Part shown: positions 1 through 7,398 of the stretch, one piece after another
Position numbering within the stretch: the stretch's first letter is position 1
Layout: every line of letters begins with the position of its first letter
DNA from: Flavobacterium hungaricum
Lineage (GTDB): Bacteria; Bacteroidota; Bacteroidia; Flavobacteriales; Flavobacteriaceae
DNA length: 64,000 nt
Reading direction: 5' to 3'
Assembly (NCBI RefSeq): GCF_015182285.1
Contig: NZ_PRDM01000003.1
Span: forward strand, 62,001 to 126,000
Made by a program: the position numbers and the translations under genes
Notes under the pieces: generated by a model
The model's database searches: none
What the model was told of the DNA's origin: nothing
The model's input: the letters and a program-made list of their open reading frames with translations, nothing else

Positions 1-714
1 CGAAAACTTAGATTTGTCTAGAGTAGAAGGAACTACTATTTTGTCTGTTTCGTAGATGGGCCACACTGCATTGTTTGAAAAATCTGCTTTTGTAAAATTG
101 TTTTTCTTGAAATTATCATTCTTGAAAGTGTACAGCGTTAGTCCTTTGGCATCTGTAAAATAAGTAGTCGATCCATCGCCAGCAGTATAATCTGATTTGT
201 AGTTTTTGCCATCGTGCCCTACAAGCTGACTGCTTACCAGCATAACAGAATAATCCGGTTTTGCTATAAACCAAACGCCGCCAACTCCGTCACCGGTTGT
301 TTTACCCGCCTCTTCTTGTGTATTGGTTCCGTTTACGTTTGGAGCGTAATAATACAAAGGCCAGCCTTTATAAGTAAGCTGTTTTTTGCCCGATGTAGTT
401 GTTATCGTTGCAAAATCTGTAAACGTCAGCCCTGTACTTAATTTTTCAGCGGTTAAATTGTCTACATAAAATGGCGGCCAGACAGCTTCACATCCTCCTG
501 AACAAGAGGCTTGTCCTTTTGCATCTAATGCAAAAAAGTATAACGATTTTCCGTCTTTATCAGAAAGATAAGAACCTAGTGTGGTACTGGTAGAAAGACT
601 AATTTCTTTTTTTGTTTCGGGAGCAGGAGAGTCGCTGTTGTCACTGCTGCAGTTTACAAGAAAAGTTGCTCCTATAAGAGCAGCTAAAGCTAATTTAATT
701 TGATTCGATTTCAT
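1..714 (-). CDS. COG4315-type secreted-repeat lipoprotein (3' end beyond window)
   Basis: 238 codons are visible, reading from the ATG at 714 to the window edge without a stop, so the C-terminus is missing. The N-terminus is a lipoprotein signal with lipobox FLVNC (Cys 22), followed by a Ser/Asp linker. Two copies of the secreted repeat of unknown function (PF03640/COG4315) can be read: one around LGSYLSDKDGKSLYFF and CEAVWPPF, the second around YFTDAKGLTLYTF and AVWPIYE. The family is extracytoplasmic and of unknown function. It lies 127 bp downstream of the TonB receptor on the same strand, so it may be the last gene of the sigma/anti-sigma/receptor module. Family assignment is firm; function is not known. 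Confidence 0.75.
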   Translation of the reverse strand, partial: MKSNQIKLALAALIGATFLVNCSSDNSDSPAPETKKEISLSTSTTLGSYLSDKDGKSLYFFALDAKGQASCSGGCEAVWPPFYVDNLTAEKLSTGLTFTDFATITTTSGKKQLTYKGWPLYYYAPNVNGTNTQEEAGKTTGDGVGGVWFIAKPDYSVMLVSSQLVGHDGKNYKSDYTAGDGSTTYFTDAKGLTLYTFKNDNFKKNNFTKADFSNNAVWPIYETDKIVVPSTLDKSKFS

Positions 715-761
715 TGTTTTACTTTTGATAAGGTTCAATAGTAAAACAGCCTTGATCGTTA

Positions 762-770
762 TTACCCTAC
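762..770 (-). promoter_or_regulatory. GTAGGGTAA motif upstream of the COG4315 lipoprotein
   Basis: On the minus strand GTAGGGTAA lies about 48 nt before the lipoprotein start. The same word occurs before fecR (4312-4320) and, inverted, before the sigma gene (4888-4897). Its restriction to this module suggests an ECF-sigma promoter element; this is inference from repetition only. Confidence 0.35.
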
Positions 771-841
771 CAAAGAATTGTTATTTTATAAAAAAAAATA
801 AAAAAAAGGGTATAATTATTTTTAAAACCTTGAAAATAGTA

Positions 842-3373
842 CTACAAAGAAACTCTAAAGCTCACATTTGGAGTTCGCTGCAGCGAAAACGTATCCACTT
901 CTTCTATAGAATTGGTTAGCGAACTAATTCTGTAATATTCGCTGATTTCATTTTTTCGGTTCAGAATATTTAAGATGGAGATTCCTATTTTGTACTGAAT
1001 TCCATTTGATGTTTCCCACTTATAAGTCGAAGAAATATTGACCTGTGAGAAAATATGCAGATTGGTATTATTCGGTCTGTTATAAAACAAAACAGGATCG
1101 GAAGGATCTATTTGCGCAAAATCGGGAGAGGTCTTTGGACGGCCTGAAGACCATTTTGTTCCCAAAGCAATTTTGAAATTATTTTTCTCGTAAATCCCCG
1201 CCCATGATAAAGTATGCGTGAGCTCAAAGTTATTTGGAAAAGTAGGATATTCGTAATTTGGGAAATGATAATTGTTTTCATTGTAAGTATAGCTAAACCA
1301 AGTTAGAAACTGATTTATTTTTTTTTGAATAAGCATTTCTGTTCCCCAAACTTCATAATCGCCGGTAGTTCGCACAAATTCTAATTGGTTCTGAAAACCT
1401 TGGCTGGAAGTTGTGATACCGTTTACTTTTTTATAAAAATTTTCAATGTCGATAAGCCAGTTGTTCTTTTTATAAAATAAATTTAAAGATAACTGTCTGC
1501 TTTTTTGAATGGGAATTGTAGTATTGTTTGAAATGATCCAGCGTCTTTTTTCAATCCCAAAATAATCTTTCTGCAAATCTATAATCTGTTGTGAGTTTTG
1601 ACTTTTGATCTCACCCAAAAGCTCCAGATTTACACTTTTACTGATCCCGTAGGCCAATTGTATTCTAGGTTCTGCAATGTATTTTTTAAATTTTTCAATA
1701 TAGTTAATCCGCATTCCGGCTTTAAAATAGATTTTGGAGATTGTATCGTTATACTTTCCTTCTACAATCAAAGCGTGAGTTCGCAGTACATCTTTTACCC
1801 TGCGATAAAAATCCGGATTCGTTACTTGTTCCAGATTAGTGATACCAATTTCATTAAACTGATAGCCTTCATTAAAACTAAACTTAGAATTAAGGATATG
1901 ATTGTTTTCTAAGTTAATTCCGTTATTGTTAACTGTATTTTCCTGAATAGCTGCTTGATCTCCTAAAGTCATTTTTTGATTGGCTAGAAGTTCATAAGAA
2001 GAATTGTAGAAATTAATTTTAGTGGTGTTAAAGCTGTTCCAGTTCCTTCTCCATGATAAATTTCCTCCATAATTCTGCTGGCGCAGTACATTGTCTTCTG
2101 ATTTAATAGTGTTGTAAACAGTGGCACTTTGAAAAACCTCCAGATTGTCTTTTATGGTAATTAAATCCAGTACTATTTGATCTTTTGAGCCTATTTTTTG
2201 GGCATATTTGAGTGTAGCATCGTAGAAACCAAATTTTTTGTCGCTTTGATAATTTACGTTTTGATTCTGAGAGAAATCTGTGATGGTGGTGTTTTGAAAA
2301 ACCTTATTGAAATATTCTTTGTAAGTAGGAGTTTCTACAAAATCAGTAATCGATTTACGGGCAGAAATTTCAATGTAGCTTTTTTTAGAAAGATTGTATT
2401 TGGCATAAACATCTGCATTAATCATATTGATTCCTGCGCTAAACGAGTTTTTTTCTGCTGTTTCAGCAGTAGAAGAAATAGCCACAACACTGGATACACT
2501 TTCACCATAAAAAGCAGAACTTCCGTTTTTATAGATAGAAATTGTATGTGCTAAGTTGGGATTGAAAACGGATATCAAACCAAAAAAATGTCCCGTTTGA
2601 AACATTCGGATTCCATTCCATAAAAATAAATTCTGGTCGTGTGTACCGCCTCTAACATTAATGCTGGAAACACTTTCGTCGAGACTGTTTACACCAGGAA
2701 TCTGCTGCATAGTCTGTAAAGCATCAGGTTCGATAAGTCCAGGAAGTATACCAAATTTTTTAGGTTTAATTTCAAACGATCCGTCGTTGTTTTTGGAGAT
2801 TCCTGATGCTAAAATTGCATTGGCTTTTATCTCGTGCAGTTCGGTGATTTCAGGCTCCAGAAATATCTGTGGACAATTTTTAGAATCTAAATTACCGACT
2901 GCAATTCTTTTGGAAACAAAGCCTACGTGACTAATTGTAAACGTCGTTTTGTCTTCTTTTATAAATTCAAAATAACCTTCTGAATCGGTGGTAAACTGAG
3001 TTTTGTCAGGCAAACTAATATTTGCGTTTTCAATAGGTTTTTTATCTGCTGCAATAACATAACCGCAGATCATTTCTGGTGCGTTATCTTTTTTATAGAT
3101 ATTGATGAATTTGTTTCCTATATTTTCAAAAGATAAATTCGTTTTTTTACCCAGATATTCCAGTTTTTGTTCTAACGAAAGGGATCTTTTTGGAGGATTG
3201 ATTTCCAGTCCTGCAATGTTATCCTCTGTGTAATTAAAATTGACATCATGTTGTTTTTCAATGTCAAGTATTATTTTTTTGAAAGGCATTAACTTGCTCT
3301 TGTCCTGAGCAGAAAGATTCAGGGCAAGGAGCATTAGAATAAACAAAAAATGAAATTGTCTGGGGCGGAGCAT
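842..3373 (-). CDS. TonB-dependent receptor with STN signalling domain (FecA-like regulator partner)
   Basis: An 843-aa outer-membrane TonB-dependent receptor. A signal peptide (ending near LSAQ, residue 22) is followed by an STN domain (about 27-94), the domain that passes ligand status to FecR proteins. Next come a carboxypeptidase-regulatory-like beta domain (about 103-175), the plug with GGTHDQNLFLWNG (near 240), and a beta-barrel ending in aromatic FRVSL. The substrate cannot be told from sequence. It starts on the base after the fecR stop, so the two are translationally coupled. With the ECF sigma gene at 4839 it forms a cell-surface signalling trio of the Fec type. Length and domain order are normal. 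Confidence 0.93.
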   Translation of the reverse strand: MLRPRQFHFLFILMLLALNLSAQDKSKLMPFKKIILDIEKQHDVNFNYTEDNIAGLEINPPKRSLSLEQKLEYLGKKTNLSFENIGNKFINIYKKDNAPEMICGYVIAADKKPIENANISLPDKTQFTTDSEGYFEFIKEDKTTFTISHVGFVSKRIAVGNLDSKNCPQIFLEPEITELHEIKANAILASGISKNNDGSFEIKPKKFGILPGLIEPDALQTMQQIPGVNSLDESVSSINVRGGTHDQNLFLWNGIRMFQTGHFFGLISVFNPNLAHTISIYKNGSSAFYGESVSSVVAISSTAETAEKNSFSAGINMINADVYAKYNLSKKSYIEISARKSITDFVETPTYKEYFNKVFQNTTITDFSQNQNVNYQSDKKFGFYDATLKYAQKIGSKDQIVLDLITIKDNLEVFQSATVYNTIKSEDNVLRQQNYGGNLSWRRNWNSFNTTKINFYNSSYELLANQKMTLGDQAAIQENTVNNNGINLENNHILNSKFSFNEGYQFNEIGITNLEQVTNPDFYRRVKDVLRTHALIVEGKYNDTISKIYFKAGMRINYIEKFKKYIAEPRIQLAYGISKSVNLELLGEIKSQNSQQIIDLQKDYFGIEKRRWIISNNTTIPIQKSRQLSLNLFYKKNNWLIDIENFYKKVNGITTSSQGFQNQLEFVRTTGDYEVWGTEMLIQKKINQFLTWFSYTYNENNYHFPNYEYPTFPNNFELTHTLSWAGIYEKNNFKIALGTKWSSGRPKTSPDFAQIDPSDPVLFYNRPNNTNLHIFSQVNISSTYKWETSNGIQYKIGISILNILNRKNEISEYYRISSLTNSIEEVDTFSLQRTPNVSFRVSL

Positions 3374-4273
3374 TTATTTTTCGTCAAAAATTATTTTGTT
3401 TTCAGAGACTTTTTTGGCTTTTAGATGATACGTTGTACTGATAATCTGCAAAGCTGTATTTAAGTCTTTTGCAGGTAACTTTCCTGTAAATAAAGAGATC
3501 GTGTCTTTGGCGTTTAACTCGATCTTAATATTGTATTGTCTTTCAACCTCTTCCAAAAGGCTTTGTATGTTTTCCTGATAAAAGCATATCTGATTGTTCA
3601 TCCATTCTGGTTTCGATGAATTTACAGTCATTTTAATCTGCTTTCCGTTTTCAAAACTCACGCTTTGTCCGTGGGTTAACAGAATTTGAGTCGACGCATA
3701 ATTTACTTTTACACGTCCTTCATAACACACCACATCAAACCTGTTTTTTCTGTTTTTAACATTAAACTGTGTTCCTAAAACGGTTACTTTTCCCAAGTTT
3801 GTTTCCACTTCAAATCGTCGGCCTTTTGCAACCTTGAAATACGCTTCTCCTTTTAACTCAAGATGTCTGTGATTGTCCCAATTCCACTTTTTATAGTTTA
3901 TTTCGGAGCCGGAGTTTAAGACTACTTCAGAATGATCTGGTAACGAAAAAGTGGTTTGTTTTCCAAAAGCGGCAGTCTCTGTTTCAGACATAAAAACTTT
4001 CATCGCAAAGCTAACGCCAAGTGCGAGGACAAATAGGGCAGCAGCTCGAAACATCCATTTTCTGTATAACGGAACAACTTTTGGAGCTGGTTTTTTCTGG
4101 CTTAAAATGTTAGAAAGCATAGCATTTTCATCAAAGTCATCTGTCTCTAGATGAGCTGTATATTTCTTTATCTTTTGGTATTTTTCAAAATCAGGGCCCG
4201 CCTCAAATTCCGCCAATTCATCCGGAGACAAATCATCGTTGAGCCATTTTCCTAATAAGCGATCTTTTTTCAT
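3374..4273 (-). CDS. FecR-family anti-sigma factor (DUF4974)
   Basis: A 299-aa membrane anti-sigma factor. An N-terminal cytoplasmic segment of about 70 aa (sigma-binding) is followed by one membrane helix (about 72-91, FRAAALFVLALGVSF). A periplasmic FecR domain (about 100-195, with LGTQFNVKN and CYEGRVKV) and a C-terminal DUF4974 domain (about 225-295) follow. The family holds the cognate ECF sigma factor until the partner receptor's STN domain signals. It sits between the sigma gene (50 bp gap) and the TonB receptor (no gap), as usual in Bacteroidota. Confidence 0.93.
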   Translation of the reverse strand: MKKDRLLGKWLNDDLSPDELAEFEAGPDFEKYQKIKKYTAHLETDDFDENAMLSNILSQKKPAPKVVPLYRKWMFRAAALFVLALGVSFAMKVFMSETETAAFGKQTTFSLPDHSEVVLNSGSEINYKKWNWDNHRHLELKGEAYFKVAKGRRFEVETNLGKVTVLGTQFNVKNRKNRFDVVCYEGRVKVNYASTQILLTHGQSVSFENGKQIKMTVNSSKPEWMNNQICFYQENIQSLLEEVERQYNIKIELNAKDTISLFTGKLPAKDLNTALQIISTTYHLKAKKVSENKIIFDEK

Positions 4274-4311
4274 TTTATCGTATTATTTAATTAAAACAAT
4301 TAGAACTAAAT

Positions 4312-4320
4312 TTACCCTAC
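4312..4320 (-). promoter_or_regulatory. GTAGGGTAA motif upstream of fecR
   Basis: GTAGGGTAA on the minus strand lies about 40 nt upstream of the fecR start, between it and the sigma gene. It is the same word and strand as at 762-770. Candidate recognition element for the adjacent ECF sigma factor; not otherwise supported. Confidence 0.35.
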
Positions 4321-4323
4321 TTT

Positions 4324-4839
4324 TTAGATATCAATTTCTTTGCGCAAACTTAAAAGGGCTAAATGAATGCGTTTTTCTACTGCCTTTACGCTGATATTGA
4401 GTTCTAAGGCAATTTCGCTGTATTTTTTGCCGTCTATTCGATGCATTAAAAAAGCAGTACGCTGTTTTTCGTTTAAGTTTTCTATGGCTTTTAAAAGTTT
4501 GGACTGAAACTGCTTTTCTTCCAGAAGATATTCGGGACTTTGATTTGTTTTATCTAAACCCGTAAAGTTTTTTTCATATTTAAGAACAACTTTCTGATGT
4601 GCAATCTGGTTTAGAGTAGTGTTGTTCGCAATCGTGTAAATGTATGATTTGGCTTTTTCTAACGGCACCGAAGCACAGTTCTGCCAAAGTTTTACAAATG
4701 CTTCCTGAGCGGCATCTTCTGCTTGTTCTGCATTGCCAAATTTGTATAAAAGAAAATTCCGAAGCGCTTTGATATGACTTTTGAAGAAAGACGAAAAAAT
4801 TATTTCATCACAAGTATTGGATTGGTTTTTATCTGGCAT
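4324..4839 (-). CDS. ECF RNA polymerase sigma-70 factor (FecI-like)
   Basis: A 171-aa ECF sigma factor with region 2 (about 15-80, including EQAEDAAQEAFVKLWQN) and region 4 (about 110-165, with a helix-turn-helix around YSEIALELNISVKAVEKRI). No other domains. It heads the module sigma - FecR - TonB receptor - lipoprotein on the minus strand and should direct RNA polymerase to the receptor promoter when released. Start at 4839 gives a normal family length. An inverted copy of the GTAGGGTAA word lies 49 nt upstream, compatible with autoregulation. Confidence 0.93.
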   Translation of the reverse strand: MPDKNQSNTCDEIIFSSFFKSHIKALRNFLLYKFGNAEQAEDAAQEAFVKLWQNCASVPLEKAKSYIYTIANNTTLNQIAHQKVVLKYEKNFTGLDKTNQSPEYLLEEKQFQSKLLKAIENLNEKQRTAFLMHRIDGKKYSEIALELNISVKAVEKRIHLALLSLRKEIDI

Positions 4840-4887
4840 GTAGGTTCTCAGTTTGTACGACGCAAAAGTATTTGTTTTTAATTGAAG

Positions 4888-4897
4888 TAGGGTAAAA
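4888..4897 (+). promoter_or_regulatory. Inverted GTAGGGTAA motif upstream of the sigma gene
   Basis: GTAGGGTAAA on the plus strand, 49 nt from the sigma gene start and opposite in orientation to the copies at 762 and 4312. It may mark autoregulation or be chance. Confidence 0.3.
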
Positions 4898-4989
4898 GCA
4901 AAGACGATTGTTTAATAGAAGAATAAAATGGTATCGGCTTTTGATAATTTAGTATAGAAGAACATACTGAAATCCTTGTTGTTACTTTA

Positions 4990-5023
4990 TTGAAAAAACA
5001 GTCTCTTAAATTTATTACCTTTG
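4990..5023 (+). promoter_or_regulatory. Bacteroidota-type promoter for the 5037 lipoprotein gene
   Basis: A perfect TAnnTTTG -7 element (TACCTTTG, 5016-5023) sits 13 nt before the ATG. A TTG at 4990-4992 is placed as a possible -33 element with a slightly long 23-nt spacer. The -7 box is the convincing part. Confidence 0.5.
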
Positions 5024-5036
5024 TAAAAACATAAAT

Positions 5037-6059
5037 ATGTTCCTTTTGAAAAAATATTTATCAATCGCAGCTTTCCTGTTCCTGCTGTTTTCCTGTCAAA
5101 GTGAAACAGAAGAACAAAATAATAATGCACAGGGAACAATTACAAATGTTTCCCCGCTGACTACATATCTGCAGCGCGTTGCAATGGTACAGACCGTTCA
5201 GGATAATGTTATCGACGGATCTAGCTATTGTACTATAAAACTCCCTTACACGGTTACTGTAAACAACGAGCAGATAGCAGTGAATACTACTGCCGATTAT
5301 CAAAAGGTATTAGATAATATTAATGCCAGTAGTTATGATGATGATATTGTAAAAATTGATTTTCCTGTAACTATGGTATACTATAATTACATTGAAAAAT
5401 TGATTCCTAATCAGGCAGATTTTGATTCTTTGATTGATTACTGGAACCTTTATCCAGATCTTTTATCTAAAATTAATGGATTAAAAATCAATTATCCCAT
5501 AACAATTAATATTTACAACAGCGCTAGTCAGATAGCAAGTTCGCAATCGATTATAAGCGATCAGGCATTTTTTAATTTTATTAAAAATTTAAATGACAGT
5601 CAGTATATTTCTTTAAGATATCCTATCACGATAGCAGATTATAACGATCAGACAAAATCGATTACTAATAATTTAGAGTTTGAAAATGCTATTAAATATG
5701 CCATCGATTATTGTCCGGAAAATAATATTACAGCATTAGATTTTGAACAAACCCTAACAAACGGTTCCTGGGAAATTCCGTATTATTTTGACGATACTGT
5801 AAAAACCTCAAACTACAGCGGTTACTCTTTTGTTTTTAAAAGTGATAAATCTGTTGTGGCAGTTAAAGGCGGAGTTTACGAAACCGGTCAATGGGAAAGT
5901 ACCCTTCAATATGGCGTGCGAGAACTGAAGCTGCATTTTACGAGCGAATTACTTGGTAAATTGAATTTTAACTGGAAATTATTTGAGTTTAATAATTCTC
6001 AGATACGATTAAGAGATGTAGGTGCTGCAACTGATTATCTGTACTTTCAGAAAAAATAA
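5037..6059 (+). CDS. Lipoprotein with four ~43-aa repeats and a C-terminal lipocalin-like domain
   Basis: A 340-aa protein of no recognised family. Lipobox LLFSC puts the acylated Cys at 20. Residues about 66-235 hold four repeats of 42-44 aa, each opening with a hydrophobic strand of the form (F/Y)P(V/I)T(I/M)xxYN: PYTVTV at 70, FPVTMVYYN at 109, YPITINIYN at 153 and YPITIADYN at 195. Each is followed by a helical stretch with an N-x-x-x-F pattern. The last 100 residues (about 240-340) are strand-rich with NGSWEIPYYF and TGQWESTL, resembling a lipocalin-like barrel. Transcribed alone from its own promoter. Probably surface or periplasmic; function unknown. Confidence 0.75.
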   Translation: MFLLKKYLSIAAFLFLLFSCQSETEEQNNNAQGTITNVSPLTTYLQRVAMVQTVQDNVIDGSSYCTIKLPYTVTVNNEQIAVNTTADYQKVLDNINASSYDDDIVKIDFPVTMVYYNYIEKLIPNQADFDSLIDYWNLYPDLLSKINGLKINYPITINIYNSASQIASSQSIISDQAFFNFIKNLNDSQYISLRYPITIADYNDQTKSITNNLEFENAIKYAIDYCPENNITALDFEQTLTNGSWEIPYYFDDTVKTSNYSGYSFVFKSDKSVVAVKGGVYETGQWESTLQYGVRELKLHFTSELLGKLNFNWKLFEFNNSQIRLRDVGAATDYLYFQKK

Positions 6060-6078
6060 GTTACTACTAGAAGTGTGA

Positions 6079-6229
6079 TTTTTTACCGCAAAGAGCGCAA
6101 AGGTTTTTCGCAAGGTTCGCAAAGTTTTATATAATGGTAAAGGTCGCAAAGTTTTGTATTCAACAAGCTTTGCGACCTTTAATTATATCTTATTTTAGAA
6201 AAAACCTTAGCGCTCTTTGCGGTAAAAAA
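6079..6229. repeat. Nested inverted repeat with CGCAAAG-rich arms
   Basis: Outer arms of about 30 bp (6079-6108 and 6199-6229; one mismatch in the core TTTTTTACCGCAAAGAGCGC) enclose a perfect 13-bp inverted repeat AAAGGTCGCAAAG (6139-6151) / CTTTGCGACCTTT (6168-6180). It fills the gap between convergent genes ending at 6059 and 6254, so it may act as a bidirectional terminator. Its size and GC-rich nested arms look like a dispersed intergenic repeat rather than a simple terminator. Confidence 0.7.
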
Positions 6230-6253
6230 CTAATGAGCAGTTAAAAAAAAGGG

Positions 6254-7360
6254 TTACTTTTTCTTCTTCCTTCCCAGCCATATCAACAAACCCGTAATAG
6301 GCAGTGTCGCCGCAAAAAGACAGACCAAAAAAGCTAGAATTTTGGTGGGATAACCATAGATACTTCCTGTATGAATGGGATAAATAAGACGCCTTACTTT
6401 ATCGCCATTGCTAAAAGATTCGTAAGGTTTTGTTTTTAAAAGTTCGCCCGTATATTTATCAAAATAAGCCATACTCGAAATGTTGGGTATTGATTTTTCG
6501 AGATTTAGTTTAATGACCATAATACTGTTTATCGTATCAGAAGGGATTCTGATTTGAGTATCTCCTTTGTATTTATAAATACTGTCAGTTTTTGAAAAGA
6601 TGGTTTGATAGAAATAGGTTTTATCCAGTTTAGGGTCAACTTTTGTCGGGTTTTCAACTTTAGCCGAAGGTTTTTTTGTGGTTCCATCCGCAAATAAATA
6701 AATACCGCTTTCAAACCATTTAAAAGACCAGGTTAGTCCAGTAAGCGATATTGTGAGAAGAAACAAAAAGCTGTAGAATCCAAATGTGGAATGAAAATCC
6801 CAATTGACTCTTTTAAAAGAAGCGCTCCATTTTACGGTTAATCTCTGCTTTAGATTTTTCATTTTTTTCGGCCACCATAAAATAAGACCCGAAATGAGCA
6901 GAAAAACAAAAATAAGACAGCTGCAGCCTGTAATGAATTTTCCAGCATCACCTAAAATTAAATGACGATGTAAGTCCAATACGACAGAAAAAAAACTGCT
7001 TTCTTCGGCAGTTTGGCCCAAAACTTTTCCAGTGTATGGATCGACAGAAAAAATCTGGTCATTTTTATCGGCATCGGTTCCAGAAATAATGACAGTTCTT
7101 TTGGGATCTTGATAAGTCTGAATACGATCTAATTCTGTGATCGCATATTGTTTCCTGATGGCATTGACATAAAGGTCAACAGGCAATTTCGTTGTTCCAA
7201 TACTAGAAACCTCATAAAATTCGGGATTGACAAAAGCATCAATCTCTTTTTCAAAAACTAAAATGCTTCCGGTAAGTGCAACTATAAGTACAATAAGCCC
7301 GGACGCAAGTCCGAGCCATAAATGTAAAAATCCAATATTTTTTTTAAATGTTTTATTCAT
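6254..7360 (-). CDS. PepSY-domain inner-membrane protein, iron-uptake associated
   Basis: I place the start at 7360 (MNKTFKKNIGFLHLWLG), giving 368 aa; a longer reading from 7480 would run into the upstream receptor gene. Four main membrane helices are visible: about 15-38, 145-165 (FITGCSCLIFVFLLISGLI), 195-215 (FYSFLFLLTISLTGLTW) and 335-358. PepSY-type regions with DLHRHLILGD and IHTGSIYG lie between. The PepSY-associated TM family includes siderophore-linked ferric reductases. It lies 38 bp after the siderophore receptor on the same strand, so the pair is probably an operon that takes in and reduces ferric siderophores. The substrate is not determinable. Confidence 0.85.
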   Translation of the reverse strand: MNKTFKKNIGFLHLWLGLASGLIVLIVALTGSILVFEKEIDAFVNPEFYEVSSIGTTKLPVDLYVNAIRKQYAITELDRIQTYQDPKRTVIISGTDADKNDQIFSVDPYTGKVLGQTAEESSFFSVVLDLHRHLILGDAGKFITGCSCLIFVFLLISGLILWWPKKMKNLKQRLTVKWSASFKRVNWDFHSTFGFYSFLFLLTISLTGLTWSFKWFESGIYLFADGTTKKPSAKVENPTKVDPKLDKTYFYQTIFSKTDSIYKYKGDTQIRIPSDTINSIMVIKLNLEKSIPNISSMAYFDKYTGELLKTKPYESFSNGDKVRRLIYPIHTGSIYGYPTKILAFLVCLFAATLPITGLLIWLGRKKKK

Positions 7361-7398
7361 GTAGGAGGAAGGAAATAGTTTCCCAATATAATGAGCTT

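Noticed and set aside
725..919. Plus-strand ORF at the window start
   Set aside because: Antisense to the TonB receptor 3' end with low-complexity sequence.
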